Source of the DNA: Deltaproteobacteria bacterium
Lineage (GTDB): Bacteria > Desulfobacterota > Desulfarculia > Adiutricales > Adiutricaceae
NCBI GenBank assembly: GCA_031265205.1
Contig: JAISCZ010000064.1
Span: forward strand, 1 to 64,000
Reading direction: 5' to 3'
Length of the DNA stretch: 64,000 nucleotides
Under the pieces are notes generated by a model. That model searched no databases. It was not told where the DNA came from and saw nothing but the letters and a program-made list of their open reading frames with translations. Positions 17,901-26,810 of the stretch are shown one piece after another. The position numbers were made by a program, and so were the translations under genes. The stretch's first letter is position 1. Each line of letters opens with the position of its first letter.

Positions 17901-19637
17901 GTTCGCTTTTGTCGTGGCGGTCATGGAAGGGGACCTGGTCAGCGCCGTGACCGTAATCCCTCTGAAAACGTTGCCCTTTACCTCCTCCATGTCGGCGGGC
18001 CCCTTGTTGGACCTTACGCCTATGACGCCGCCTCCCTCGATATCGCCTCCGGTATATAGCCCCGCTCCTTGAAGACCTACCCAAGTCTCGGTAGTCCCCG
18101 CGGTGACGCTTATATTAATGAACGCGTTGTCGTTCGCCTTACCGAGGCCGGCGCCGAGCCCGCACATTAACATATCGCCGCAGATCTCTGGCGCGTCTAT
18201 AGTCTTTTTTAACTGGGAATCAATATCATTATCGTTTACCTGCAGACCGATTATTCCGCCTCCGCTGATATAAGTGCCCGTTGAAACTTTAATTCCCGCG
18301 AAAAGGTTATTGGAGACATTGGTAATCTCGACGTCCGCGTTGGTATACGCGTTCGCCCCGATGACCCCGCCGCCCCTAAGGGAGTATGTCGCGTTGACGC
18401 TGATCGACCAGTCCTGAATAGGAATCCACGGCCCGTCTTCGGCGCCCGCGCCGGTACCGAAAATATTCCCGGTAACGTCTCCCAGCTTCGAGTACGCCAC
18501 TTGGGAATTGCTCTGCGAGTTGCTGTGAACGCCGACCAACCCCCCGCCCAGGATTATGTCCGTTATGTCAACGATGATATCCTGGAAGAAGTTGTCGCGG
18601 ACCTTAGCTATCGTGACGCTTCCCAGGCTCGACGCCGCGGTGGCTTCCATATCGAGGCCGATTATCCCTCCTCCCTCCAGGTATGGCGCCGATATGGGCG
18701 TTGACGGGACGGTACTGGAAGTCTTGACCGATATGTTTCTGAACAAGTTTCCCGCCACGTCCTGGATGACGATATTCCCGGAGGTCGTGGACATGCCGAT
18801 CACTCCTCCGCCGGCGATGAGCGCCTCCTTGTTAGGGCCGACGTAGTTGGAAGAGTTCATGAGCACGTTGATATTTTCAAAATAGTTCTGGGACAAGGTC
18901 CCGAGACTTTTATTATTGGAGTCCGCGCCGTTCCCGATGAACGGGTTCCTGACCACCCGCCTCGTCGTGTCCGGGGCCACGTTGAAGTCGACTTTGACGC
19001 TAAAATCACGGAACGCGACCCCGGTTATCCCGAAATTGTTGGCGTTCACGTCTATCAGCTTGAGTTTGTCAGCGTCCGTCAAGGTTCCGGCGGTCACGGG
19101 AATCGTCCAAGTGGAAGCGGTTTGAGGCGTTATAACATTCAAGTCTCCCGTATCGATACCCGCGAACGCTTCAGTGACGGCGACGAATCCCGTTCCGTCC
19201 GCCGGAATCGTCAGAGCGGGGAGGACCCCTCCGGCGTCAGGCCGGACCGCGCTATCAAGCCAAGCGCTGATAATGGTCGCGGCTCCGGACAGGTACTGGT
19301 CCTGCCCCGAATAACCCCGCAGAGTCCTACCGTCCAAACGCGCCTTCATCCGCTGCAGTGGACTGCCGATCTCGTCAACCAGAACCTCGCTCACTCCGAA
19401 AGTTATCAGAAGATCGTTATTATTTATGAATTCGGAATCAAGCCCGGCTTGATCTCCGGTTTGAATAGCCCCGGCGAGCGCCGTCCCGACCGCCGCGAGG
19501 ACAAAGAGGAAGCTCGACGCGATGATCAGGGTCAGGGCGGCGTGGGGGACCCGGAAGGCGCCGCCGGACCGGGAGACGCGGAGTGGGCTTTTGGAATGTT
19601 TTGGCATAGCGATATCTCGTTGCGCCGCCATCCTCAA
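15000..19637 (-). CDS. Very large type V autotransporter with GGGxxG-repeat passenger
   Basis: Predicted surface protein of up to 1545 residues. Start candidates are TTG 19637, ATG 19631 and ATG 19607; the last gives the cleanest signal region (MPKHSKSPLRV, then HAALTLIIASSFLFVLAAVG and a TALAGA cleavage site). The passenger holds about 12 repeats built as GGG(V/I/L)(I/V)G, a variable stretch, then N-x-F-x-x-I-x-V, spaced roughly 50-80 residues, as expected of a beta-helix with a glycine ladder. The last ~270 residues form an autotransporter barrel (from about GSWVAEHSYQAADIAFGAGG) with alternating aromatic/Gly strands, ending in the terminal aromatic signature LRAGWEF. Inner-membrane export by Sec and self-insertion in the outer membrane are inferred. 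It stands alone between a convergent spacer and an AT-rich island. Confidence 0.88.
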   Translation of the reverse strand: MRMAAQRDIAMPKHSKSPLRVSRSGGAFRVPHAALTLIIASSFLFVLAAVGTALAGAIQTGDQAGLDSEFINNNDLLITFGVSEVLVDEIGSPLQRMKARLDGRTLRGYSGQDQYLSGAATIISAWLDSAVRPDAGGVLPALTIPADGTGFVAVTEAFAGIDTGDLNVITPQTASTWTIPVTAGTLTDADKLKLIDVNANNFGITGVAFRDFSVKVDFNVAPDTTRRVVRNPFIGNGADSNNKSLGTLSQNYFENINVLMNSSNYVGPNKEALIAGGGVIGMSTTSGNIVIQDVAGNLFRNISVKTSSTVPSTPISAPYLEGGGIIGLDMEATAASSLGSVTIAKVRDNFFQDIIVDITDIILGGGLVGVHSNSQSNSQVAYSKLGDVTGNIFGTGAGAEDGPWIPIQDWSISVNATYSLRGGGVIGANAYTNADVEITNVSNNLFAGIKVSTGTYISGGGIIGLQVNDNDIDSQLKKTIDAPEICGDMLMCGLGAGLGKANDNAFINISVTAGTTETWVGLQGAGLYTGGDIEGGGVIGVRSNKGPADMEEVKGNVFRGITVTALTRSPSMTATTKANGNIKGGGVIGVHSSSSAQISSLEDNYFDDIAISAAGFILGGGLVGVNASSVDSSASVMQNFTRNSVTDTTVYAAYGITGGGVVGVVTSGTATFAASVGFSDSVFKGVTVETDKFIRGGGIIGMSGQTQYDNVLSSALSGNLFEDIIVNTGSPVSGAYSASAASGTYIEGGGVIGLLGNGAVSSVKNISANAFKNITVNSGAYIDGGGIIGVNGRVNTTVYAGVETMTDNVFLDNRITAENGSIMGGIFYSYGLSGDMTIKNATFKNNYFAAVVSDQAAYSPGTFGTGFAAPAVVYGTVTIDTGLQKAGNLPNKLTLTASSGEETIFSGNVAMDEWGSGDARASYSIYFGGVIGYEDQNPNPTLATQNSPPFKLVEDDPESDGLLVIAPEAGGAVALEDPIRVRQTKLSDPSVRLGTFGMEVAGLGEFRWGGDNLFEVKADDSAHVTKNEINFRNLSSTVLLPGMTLEAVNHRFLMESGALLSVAGRNGALLTTIAVEEFSSVGGIHFVLNGEDVNDPTKPLLTIVAPAAGGIDLTGATVTLGNFALNRELEVGDEFYLVDGRVDSPSHAGALTLDVDGKPVSNATATVTGVGQAEYLLVLDAEVNPANIPDTAFLNAANSGGRFLTARIAEVYTFNPPPPGPVHVDVVTESYSAGSAHISLMGSWVAEHSYQAADIAFGAGGARAESAGEEPPSWSIFAGVDGSRYTVKEGADVDIRGAQAVLGAARKIRLDSGEFLIGAFLEAGSFEYKVATRLVRGGEAAGGNGRSKSAGGGLMARALWNNGFRVEASARAGGLANRFTFTELPSGHGFHGRYDLNTSYLGATLGVGHSFQTTENSTLDLVARGYWTRIDGNSVLVGQDHTVDFGTSDAFHARAGAKFGFDAGARARLYVGAYYDREFSHGVDARSGGMNLEQNDMRGSTGIFEVGAIARPSASDPGFTLSFGVQGFVGRIRGFSGGLRAGWEF

Positions 19638-21469
19638 GAGGCGAAGGCCGAAAGGCCCGCCCTGGCGTCGCTTAACGCGCCATGGGGGGGCGTTAACGGA
19701 TTGAGGGGACGCGGGGACGCCATGGGCTGGACAAGAATTAACAAAAAAACTAGCTAAACATGAACCACAAGATATTGAGACTTAGGAGAAGGTCGAAAAT
19801 GAGGAAGATGGCTCGACGCGCTGGGATCTCCTTATCTAACTACCTTATTTTTAAGCCTCTTTTTTTTAAATCTATCATTTTTTTTGACGTCAAGCAATTA
19901 GGAATAAAGACGGTTAAGCGACACAATATAACAAATCAATAAAGACAGGGCGCGGCGAATTTAGCCGCGCTTCGTTTTTAAAACGCGCTTCTATCTTTTT
20001 TGCTCCGCGACCGCGGCCAAGAAGGAAGATTTTAATAGTTGACGTCGACGACAAAAATATGGAAAGCCCTAATAAAAAATATTCAAAATCTATTAGATAA
20101 TGGTATAATATTTAATATAATAATAAATTGTTTACATATAACCATAAAAATATATTTATATGTATAATTAAATGTTTATTGCGCGACGCGTCTTTAATTT
20201 CGCGCTAAAAATATTAACAAATATAATTTATTATTAGTTATATGAATAAAAAATATTAATAAATATTTTAAATTATGATTTAAAGTCTATAAACTTTGAT
20301 TTATATGAAAAAAATATATCCATTCATCTTAGAGTATAGACGAGAACCGCCACTGGAGGGGCGCTGGGGTGGGCGCGCTAGCTAATTTTAATATTTAACT
20401 GAAAAAGGCAATTATAATATATTATTTACGCGTAATTATTAATAAATATCAACTATACAATTACTATAACTTATTATATGCTATAAATATTGGAAAGATC
20501 CTAAATAGTTCTTCTCCGCCGCCCGATGACCTTGGGAGGGGGCAAACAGCGCCTTACGCGAAGATTTACCCATCTTTCGCCCTTTGCCAGAGTTGAAGTT
20601 GACCCTGAAGGCCGGGATTGACGAAGTTGGCGGCCTGTTGGCCTCTTTCGAGCGTAATCTTCTCTCTATTCAAGACGAGCGCGCCGTCAAAATTCATGGC
20701 TTAGAAGAGAGCCGCGCCGATTTTTGGAAAAAAACGCGCCTTCTCTCAAATCGAAAAGCGAACGCGGCGGCCTGGCTAGAGACGTGACGTGGGTTGGATA
20801 GCCGGCGCGAAAGGGCTCTAGACTTAACTTGGGCATGAGACGAACGCTACCGGGGCGACAAAATAATTATCATAAAAAATATGATTATTTACTTTAATTA
20901 TACTAAATTTGCTAATAAATATATTTATAGCTTTGAATATATATTGTATTATCTGGCGTCTCAATGTCTCTTAATAATATCTTAATGGCCGCGCTGGCCT
21001 TTAACAAGGTCGCGTCTATCGGGCGCCTCAATGTTTTTCTCTAACCCACGTCATGTCTATAGCCAGGATCCGCGATTAATGGCGCGTCAGGGGCGGTCGC
21101 CGGATTCCCACGCCATCATTCAGATAGCCTTCCAGGCGTCAAAAAATATATTTTCAAGAAGAGCCGTCCGACTCGCCAATCGAGGCGCGTCTCTTTGATT
21201 CTTTGCTGAGATTTTTCGCGGATGGAGCTTTATTAGTTAAAAAATAAAGGTCGCCGTTAAAATATTTTTTATAATTTTTGCCGCGTGACGGCGAATGTTT
21301 TGACAGATTTTCGCTTTTTTTCTAGACTCGGGGCTCATGGACGCGCCCCCCAAGATTGGCCCTGGGCCTTTGCGGCGCTCGCGTCCGCTCACGCTTACAA
21401 TTTTAAAAGGCGCTCCTCGCCCGCGGCGGGCTCACGGCCCCCCGCGGCAAGGCGTTTTTGAGAGGATTT
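19638..21469. other. AT-rich island without recognisable genes
   Basis: About 1.8 kb, mostly non-coding. 20040-20510 and 20860-20960 are extremely AT-rich, with many A/T runs, a hairpin near 20860-20895 and the palindrome TTACGCGTAA at 20426-20435. One 67-codon frame (20584-20787, Leu/Lys/Glu-rich) shows no recognised domain or good ribosome site and may be a gene fragment. The stretch contrasts sharply with the G/C-rich genes on either side. Confidence 0.6.
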
Positions 21470-22348
21470 ATGGGGACTTTGAGGGGAAGTTCTAACTTCG
21501 CGCGCTCGAGGATGGCGCCGAAACTGGCCCGCGCGCTTTTTTCGCTGCTCTTAATTCTCCTCTGGGTCAATTTGGCCGCGGCGGACGGGGACTTGGCGTT
21601 CCTCCAAAGAGCCGGGAAGGTCCGCGTCGCCGTGTACGGCGACACCCCGCCCTTCAGTTTTGTGGACCAAAACGGCCGTCACCAGGGTTTCGTCGTCAAT
21701 CTGGGCCGCCAAATCGCCCAAGATATTTTGGGCTCGCCAGACGCCGCGGAGTTTGTCGTGGTAAGCCAGGCCGAGCGGATCGCGGCTCTTCAGTCGGGCC
21801 GGGCGGACATTGTCCTGGCCAATTTAACCGTCACCCCCGAGCGGCTGCGGCTCGTGGAGTTCGCCTATCCCTACCTCAAAACCACCATTGGGGTGGTGAG
21901 CCGTGGCGCCCAGATCATAACCGACGCGGCCGCCTTGGAAAATCAGACCCTTGTCGTGGTGGAAGGCGGCACGGCGGAATCTTTTTTCCGCGGGCGCTAC
22001 CCCAAGGTGAGGCTCTTAAAATTCCCGGACAACGCGGAGGCCATCAACGCCTTCATGAACGGGAGCGGCGTGGGCCTGGCCCACGACAGCGCTCTCCTGT
22101 CCGCCTGGATCAAAAATAACCCGGGCTACGTCAAGGGTATCGACAGCGTGGGGGACGTGGGGGCGGTGGCCCCCGCCGTGAAATTAGGGAACTTGGAGCT
22201 GTCGCGATGGCTTAGCGACGAGATCGCGGACCTCACCAAAGACAATTTTTTCATGCGCGCTTATCAGGAAACCCTCTTGCCGGTCTATGGGCCCAACGTG
22301 GACCCCCGGACGGTTATTTTTAGCTTCGACGAGCTGCGCATGCCTTAG
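21470..22348 (+). CDS. Periplasmic amino-acid-type ABC solute-binding protein (SBP_bac_3 family)
   Basis: Extracellular solute-binding protein of family 3 (292 residues from ATG 21470, with GAGAGGA 4 nt upstream). It has a signal sequence (ARALFSLLLILLWVNLAAA) and then the family core: LQRAGKVRVAVYGDTPPFSF, GFVVNLGRQIAQDI, AERIAALQSGRADIVLANLTVTPERLRLVEFAYPYL, and the hinge to domain 2 with ENQTLVVVEGGTAESFFR. The ligand is probably a polar amino acid, but specificity cannot be read. No permease or ATPase gene is adjacent, so it is an orphan binding protein that may use a distant transporter or act as a sensor. An upstream TTG (21458) is in frame but less likely. Confidence 0.85.
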   Translation: MGTLRGSSNFARSRMAPKLARALFSLLLILLWVNLAAADGDLAFLQRAGKVRVAVYGDTPPFSFVDQNGRHQGFVVNLGRQIAQDILGSPDAAEFVVVSQAERIAALQSGRADIVLANLTVTPERLRLVEFAYPYLKTTIGVVSRGAQIITDAAALENQTLVVVEGGTAESFFRGRYPKVRLLKFPDNAEAINAFMNGSGVGLAHDSALLSAWIKNNPGYVKGIDSVGDVGAVAPAVKLGNLELSRWLSDEIADLTKDNFFMRAYQETLLPVYGPNVDPRTVIFSFDELRMP

Positions 22349-23168
22349 CGCCTTGGGCGGCCTTGGAGGCGGTAAGGTCACGGGCTTCGCGAAAAATAGC
22401 GCGCGCCTGTCTCCGCCTGTGGGCGCGAGCCCCGGGGGATGACCGCTTTGGAGGGCAATCCGAGTTCGCGCTTCCGCGCCAGCGGCCTAAGGGAGCCCCA
22501 CTTTCGAAAGGATTCCGCTCCTTTCTTCCCCCTCTTGCCCAAGATCGTCGTTCGCCGGAGACCGCCAAGTCAGGTTAGATAAACAAATATTCACGTTTGC
22601 CGTTAATCGTCAGCGGCTCCCCGCCGCGCGGCGCCTTCCGCGCGCTTTTGGAGTTCCGGCGCGCGAATACGCGCGCGGAGGGCGGCGGGAGTCGTCCCGC
22701 CCCATCGCGGTTGTCGGAGCGCTGGAGACGCGCCAAGACGCCCTGGCTCTCAGTTCGCTCCTCCGGGATCTCTTGTGAGGATGGGGAGAGTTTCGCTTAT
22801 GTCCCGCCGCGGCGCCGGGCCGAAGCCCGGTCCGAGAGCGAGAATGGCGACGGCCTCAAGAGACTGATGGGCGGCTTTTTCAAGGCCTTTCCGTTTTCGC
22901 TTCCCGCTTTCCGGGCGCCTGGCGATGGCTGGCTCGCGCGCGAATCGAGGCGGGGTAGCCGAAAGAAACGCCAAAATCAATATGGCCGCCTTGACGACGG
23001 AAGGCCAACGCGGGGCCGTTCAGGCCAGGATCTATTGGTTGGCGACCCATCTCTTCATCTCCTCATCGACGGCTTGAACGGCTTTAAAAAAAATGTTAAA
23101 ATTATATCTTAGTCAAGTCCTAAAATGGTGTCTAATAAATTTTAAGAAGCTTAAAGGAAGATCTGAAA
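22349..23168. other. Intergenic region, no gene recognised
   Basis: About 820 bases, G/C-rich for the first 700 and AT-rich just before the next gene. Frames here are Arg/Pro/Ser-rich with no motif. A short frame near 22925-23075 (ending LATHLFISSSTA) looks somewhat protein-like but has no start site and no identity. Confidence 0.45.
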
Positions 23169-23642
23169 ATGTCCAACGGCGCGATTTATTTTTTTTGGTT
23201 TATATTTTGCGCGTTTTTGTATTTTGTCATAAATTTGGTTCAATCTCCAATTCTACGATACGGCGATTCGTATGACCCGCGCTATTTATGGCTTGAGCTG
23301 TGCTCCGCAATAGGCGCCGGGTTAGCTTTGGCGTTAGTGCCTACCGCCGTAACGATTGCCATAAGAGGCACAATAATCGCGATAAGAGACAGAAAGGGAG
23401 CTTTGATAATGTCCAACCACGCGATTTATTTTTTTTGGTTTATATTTTGCGCAATTTTGTTTTTTTTCATAAAATTGGTTAAATCTCCAATTCTACGATA
23501 CGGCGATTCGTATGGCCCGCGCTATTTAACGAATGACATGGTCTACGCTTTAGTCGCCGCGTTATTTTTGGCGTTAGCGCCTACCGCCGTAACGATTGCC
23601 ATAAGAGGCACAATAAACGCGATAAGAGGCAGAGAAAAAAAA
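23169..23642 (+). repeat. Tandem direct repeat of about 240 bp
   Basis: Unit 1 (23169-23408) and unit 2 (23409-23642) are closely similar over their whole length, most strongly at the 5' end (first 45 bases) and at the 3' end. This indicates a recent tandem duplication of a whole small gene. Confidence 0.9.
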
Positions 23643-23645
23643 TAA
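23169..23645 (+). CDS. Internally duplicated two-TM-per-repeat membrane protein
   Basis: A 158-residue AT-rich gene made of two near-identical halves fused in frame. Each half runs MSNxAIYFFWFIFCA, a first hydrophobic helix, SPILRYGDSY and PRYL, a second helix (LALAPTAVTIAIRGTI), then AIR. The second half begins at a complete ATG (23409) with its own purine-rich upstream segment resembling that of the first. The ancestor was therefore probably a roughly 78-residue two-TM protein, duplicated with loss of the first stop. ATG at 23169 has AGGA about 9 nt upstream. No known family is recognised. Base composition is far more AT-rich than its neighbours, suggesting transfer. Confidence 0.7.
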   Translation: MSNGAIYFFWFIFCAFLYFVINLVQSPILRYGDSYDPRYLWLELCSAIGAGLALALVPTAVTIAIRGTIIAIRDRKGALIMSNHAIYFFWFIFCAILFFFIKLVKSPILRYGDSYGPRYLTNDMVYALVAALFLALAPTAVTIAIRGTINAIRGREKK

Positions 23646-23781
23646 CGAATTCAAGAGAGGAGGCAGTTTACGCCGAGGAATATATTTTTGGCGAAAGAGA
23701 TTCCCGCGAGGGGAGACGAGATCTCCCTCAGCGCGAGCCCCCGCCGGAAGAGGGGAAGCGCCCCAGAGCGGCGCTTCCAGT

Positions 23782-24270
23782 TTAAGCTGGCCCCTTTTTC
23801 TCCAGAAAGGCGAAATTGAAATTTTCCCCCGAGGGCTTAACGGCGACGATCCGGTAGCCGCGCTTTTGGTAGAGGGACAGGGCTTTCTCGTTGCCTTGAC
23901 GGGTAAAGAGCTTGAAGAGGGGCGCCGGGAGGGCTTCCTCGATGGCCGAAAGGAGAGCGGCGCCAAGGCCCCGGCCCTGGAAGGGCGGGTCCACGATTAA
24001 TTTGCGGACGTGGGTGGCGTCCCCTTCCCTAAGGCCCCGCGCCGAGCCCACGATGGCCCCTTCCGGGGTTACGGCCTTGAGCGTGAGCGTGGCCTGGAGA
24101 AAATCGGAAAGGACGCCCGCCTCGTCCTGGGTCAGGGGGCTTATCGCGAAATTGCCCAGGGCGACGGCTTCCGCGTAAAAGGCGCGGCGCTGCAAAGCGA
24201 GAATCTCGCCTAAGTCGGCCCGCCCGGCCGGGATAATCCGCCAGGGCGGGGATGGCGCGCGCCCCTCCAT
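23782..24270 (-). CDS. GNAT-family N-acetyltransferase
   Basis: A 162-residue GNAT acetyltransferase. The acetyl-CoA loop is seen as VDPPFQGRGLGAALLSAIEE (the Q/R-x-x-G-x-G/A motif) after strand 4 (THVRKLIV). The C-terminal part LFTRQGNEKALSLYQKRGYRIVAVK is the usual N-x-x-A-x-x-L-Y-x-x-x-G-(F/Y) signature. It starts at an ATG directly after the stop of the OmpA-family gene (TAAATG), so the two are co-transcribed. The substrate is unknown. Confidence 0.88.
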   Translation of the reverse strand: MEGRAPSPPWRIIPAGRADLGEILALQRRAFYAEAVALGNFAISPLTQDEAGVLSDFLQATLTLKAVTPEGAIVGSARGLREGDATHVRKLIVDPPFQGRGLGAALLSAIEEALPAPLFKLFTRQGNEKALSLYQKRGYRIVAVKPSGENFNFAFLEKKGPA

Positions 24271-25086
24271 TTAAGAGCTCTTGCCGGGCAGGAGCACGAA
24301 TTCCACCCGGCGGTTCTGGGCCTGGCCTTCGGGGGTGCCGTTGTCGGCGACGGGGACTTGGCTCCCGTAGGCCGTGAGGATGAGCCTTTCCGGGGAGACC
24401 CCCACGCCGGCGAGCCAGTCGGCGACGGAGCTCGCCCGCGCGCGGCTCAGTTTCAGGTTGAACTCGTCCCCGCCGATATTATCGGTATGGCCGGCGATTA
24501 AAAGGTTTTTGTCGCTTAAGGCCGGGGAGAGCAGGGCCTGGGCGAAGGCCTGGAGGACATCCTCGGAGTCGGAGAGGATTTCCGCGGAATTGTACTCAAA
24601 ATTGATGGTGGCCCAGACCCGCAGGGAGACTTGGATTAAAACGTTGCCTTCGCTGTCCTGGGTGAGCCATTTCTGGCCGGTCTCGTCCTCGCGGGTCTCC
24701 ACCACGGAGTCGACTAAGGCCAGCGAGCCGTCGGCGTTCCGGCGGAAGAGCTCGTTGCCCCGCCAGACGTAGAGCTGGCCCTCGTAGGCGACCTCGCGGC
24801 TCTCGTCGAGGGCGAGGGCCTCTTCCATGTTGTCCAAGGTCAGTTCCGTTCCGCGGCCCGGGGCCGCGGGGGGCGCGGCGCTTGCGGGGCCCGGGGGGAG
24901 GGTCGGCGCGGGCGCGCCCGGGTCAAGCGCGCCGTCCGCCTCCGGGGCGATCCGAAACTCGCGTCCGCCTCTCTCGACGATGGGGGGAGGCGGGCTCTGG
25001 GCCCGGGCGGGGCCAGCGGGAAAGACTAAGGGAGCGAGGAGGGCGAAAAGAGCCGTCGCGAGTATAATGGAGCGGAAACGACGCAT
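24271..25086 (-). CDS. OmpA-family peptidoglycan-associated protein
   Basis: A 271-residue exported protein. The start is ATG 25086, with GAGGA about 11 nt upstream, giving a signal peptide (MRRFRSIILATALFALLAP, cleavage after ARA). A Pro/Ala-rich linker and a short beta-like middle region (YEGQLYVWRGNELFRR) precede an OmpA C-terminal domain: INFEYNSAEILSDSEDVLQAFAQAL, the peptidoglycan-binding LLIAGHTDNIGGDEFNLKLSRARA, and RLILTAYG and QNRRVEFVL. There is no lipobox, so it is periplasmic or held by another partner. The GNAT gene follows immediately. A radical SAM gene starts divergently 171 nt away. Confidence 0.88.
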   Translation of the reverse strand: MRRFRSIILATALFALLAPLVFPAGPARAQSPPPPIVERGGREFRIAPEADGALDPGAPAPTLPPGPASAAPPAAPGRGTELTLDNMEEALALDESREVAYEGQLYVWRGNELFRRNADGSLALVDSVVETREDETGQKWLTQDSEGNVLIQVSLRVWATINFEYNSAEILSDSEDVLQAFAQALLSPALSDKNLLIAGHTDNIGGDEFNLKLSRARASSVADWLAGVGVSPERLILTAYGSQVPVADNGTPEGQAQNRRVEFVLLPGKSS

Positions 25087-25190
25087 GAAAAAGCGTCCTC
25101 GTTCTGGATGGGAGCGGGCTGGGAATCTCGAAGGGCGGGCGATAAGCCTTAAAGGCGCGTAAAGGCCTTTTCGGGAGGGGACTTTCCCCA

Positions 25191-25219
25191 TTGGGGGAGG
25201 CTCCCAGCAATAATACAAT
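25191..25219 (+). promoter_or_regulatory. Predicted promoter for the radical SAM gene
   Basis: TTGGGG (25191-25196), a 17-nt spacer and TACAAT (25214-25219) lie about 38 nt before the chosen GTG start, in the divergent region between the OmpA-family gene and the radical SAM gene. Confidence 0.55.
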
Positions 25220-25256
25220 ATTTTTGCTTTTTTTGAAGAGAGGGAGTCGCGCGGGC

Positions 25257-26288
25257 GTGAGCGTCGCCAAGTCACGGGAAGAGCCCCATTACCGGGGACC
25301 CACCTATTACGAGCTTAAGGCGCCCCCGGAGCTGGACTGGCGGCCCTTCCGCCCGGCCTCCTACCTGGAATACCGCCTGGAGTGGGACCGGCGGGGGTCC
25401 CAAATGGATCCAGGGCGCTTTCCCCTGCACTTGGACATCGATCCCACCAACCGCTGCAACCTCGCGTGCGTCATGTGTCCCCGCACCGTCTACGCTCGGG
25501 AGGGCCGGACCGCCTGGGCGCCCCGGGGCCTGGGGGACATGGATTTCGCCCTGTACGAGCGCCTCGTGGAGGAGGGGGCGGCGGAGGGCCTGCGGTCCGT
25601 CAAGCTCAATTTTCTGGGGGAACCCCTCCTTTACCCCAAGCTCGCCGCCATGATAGCTCTCGCCGCCGCCCGGGGGCTCTACGCGATGCTCAACACCAAC
25701 GCGGTTCTCCTGACGCCCGCCAAGGGCCGGGAACTCTTGGAGGCGGGGCTCACGGACATTTTTTTTTCCTTTGACTCCCCGTACCCAGCGGAATACGAAA
25801 GGATCCGCCGCGGGGCCTCCTTTCGGGGCGTTCTGGACAATATCCGCGCCTTTATCCAAAGCAAAGACGAGATGGGCCTCAAAAGCGTCCAGACCCGGGC
25901 CAGCATGGTCCTCCCCGCGGACGGGGGGGATAGCGAAAAAACGCGCTCCGACTATCTGCGCCTTTTCCGGGACCTCGGCGTCGCGGAAATCGGCTTTGGG
26001 CTCCCCACGGACCTTTCGCGAGACTACGAGCCCCTCAACCGCGGGCTTAATTTTAGCTGCCCTGACCTTTTTCGGCGGGCCTTCGTTTTTTGGGACGGCG
26101 CCGTGGGGCCCTGTTGCGGGGATTGGGAGAGACGGCTCATTATGGGGGACGCGAAAGAGCGGCGCCTTTTGGATATTTGGGGCGGGGAAGAGTATCGGGC
26201 CTTGCGGGCGCCGCACTCCCGCGGGAATTTTCGAGAAATACCCGCCTGCCGGATTTGTAGCGTGCCTTATCTCGCGCGCGCTTTTTAA
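25257..26288 (+). CDS. Radical SAM protein with C-terminal SPASM-like cluster
   Basis: A 343-residue radical SAM enzyme. The start is GTG 25257 with AGAGGGAG about 10 nt upstream; a longer TTG frame from 25191 overlaps the promoter. The [4Fe-4S] motif CNLACVMC (C67, C71, C74) follows LHLDIDPTNR. Next come LNFLGEPLLYPKL (GEP motif), MLNTNAVLL and DIFFSFDS. The C-terminal part has CCGDWE and CRICSVPY, the auxiliary-cluster cysteines of SPASM/Twitch proteins. Such proteins modify peptides, cofactors or glycans. No precursor peptide or partner is adjacent, so the substrate is unknown. Confidence 0.88.
   Translation: MSVAKSREEPHYRGPTYYELKAPPELDWRPFRPASYLEYRLEWDRRGSQMDPGRFPLHLDIDPTNRCNLACVMCPRTVYAREGRTAWAPRGLGDMDFALYERLVEEGAAEGLRSVKLNFLGEPLLYPKLAAMIALAAARGLYAMLNTNAVLLTPAKGRELLEAGLTDIFFSFDSPYPAEYERIRRGASFRGVLDNIRAFIQSKDEMGLKSVQTRASMVLPADGGDSEKTRSDYLRLFRDLGVAEIGFGLPTDLSRDYEPLNRGLNFSCPDLFRRAFVFWDGAVGPCCGDWERRLIMGDAKERRLLDIWGGEEYRALRAPHSRGNFREIPACRICSVPYLARAF

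Positions 26289-26810
<522 letters not shown>

Noticed and set aside
20584-20787. 67-codon frame in the AT-rich island
   Set aside because: Charged helix-like sequence but no start signal or recognised family; mentioned only as a possible fragment.
22597-23112. Plus-strand 171-codon frame
   Set aside because: Low-complexity Arg/Ser/Pro sequence with no ribosome site; not supported as a gene.
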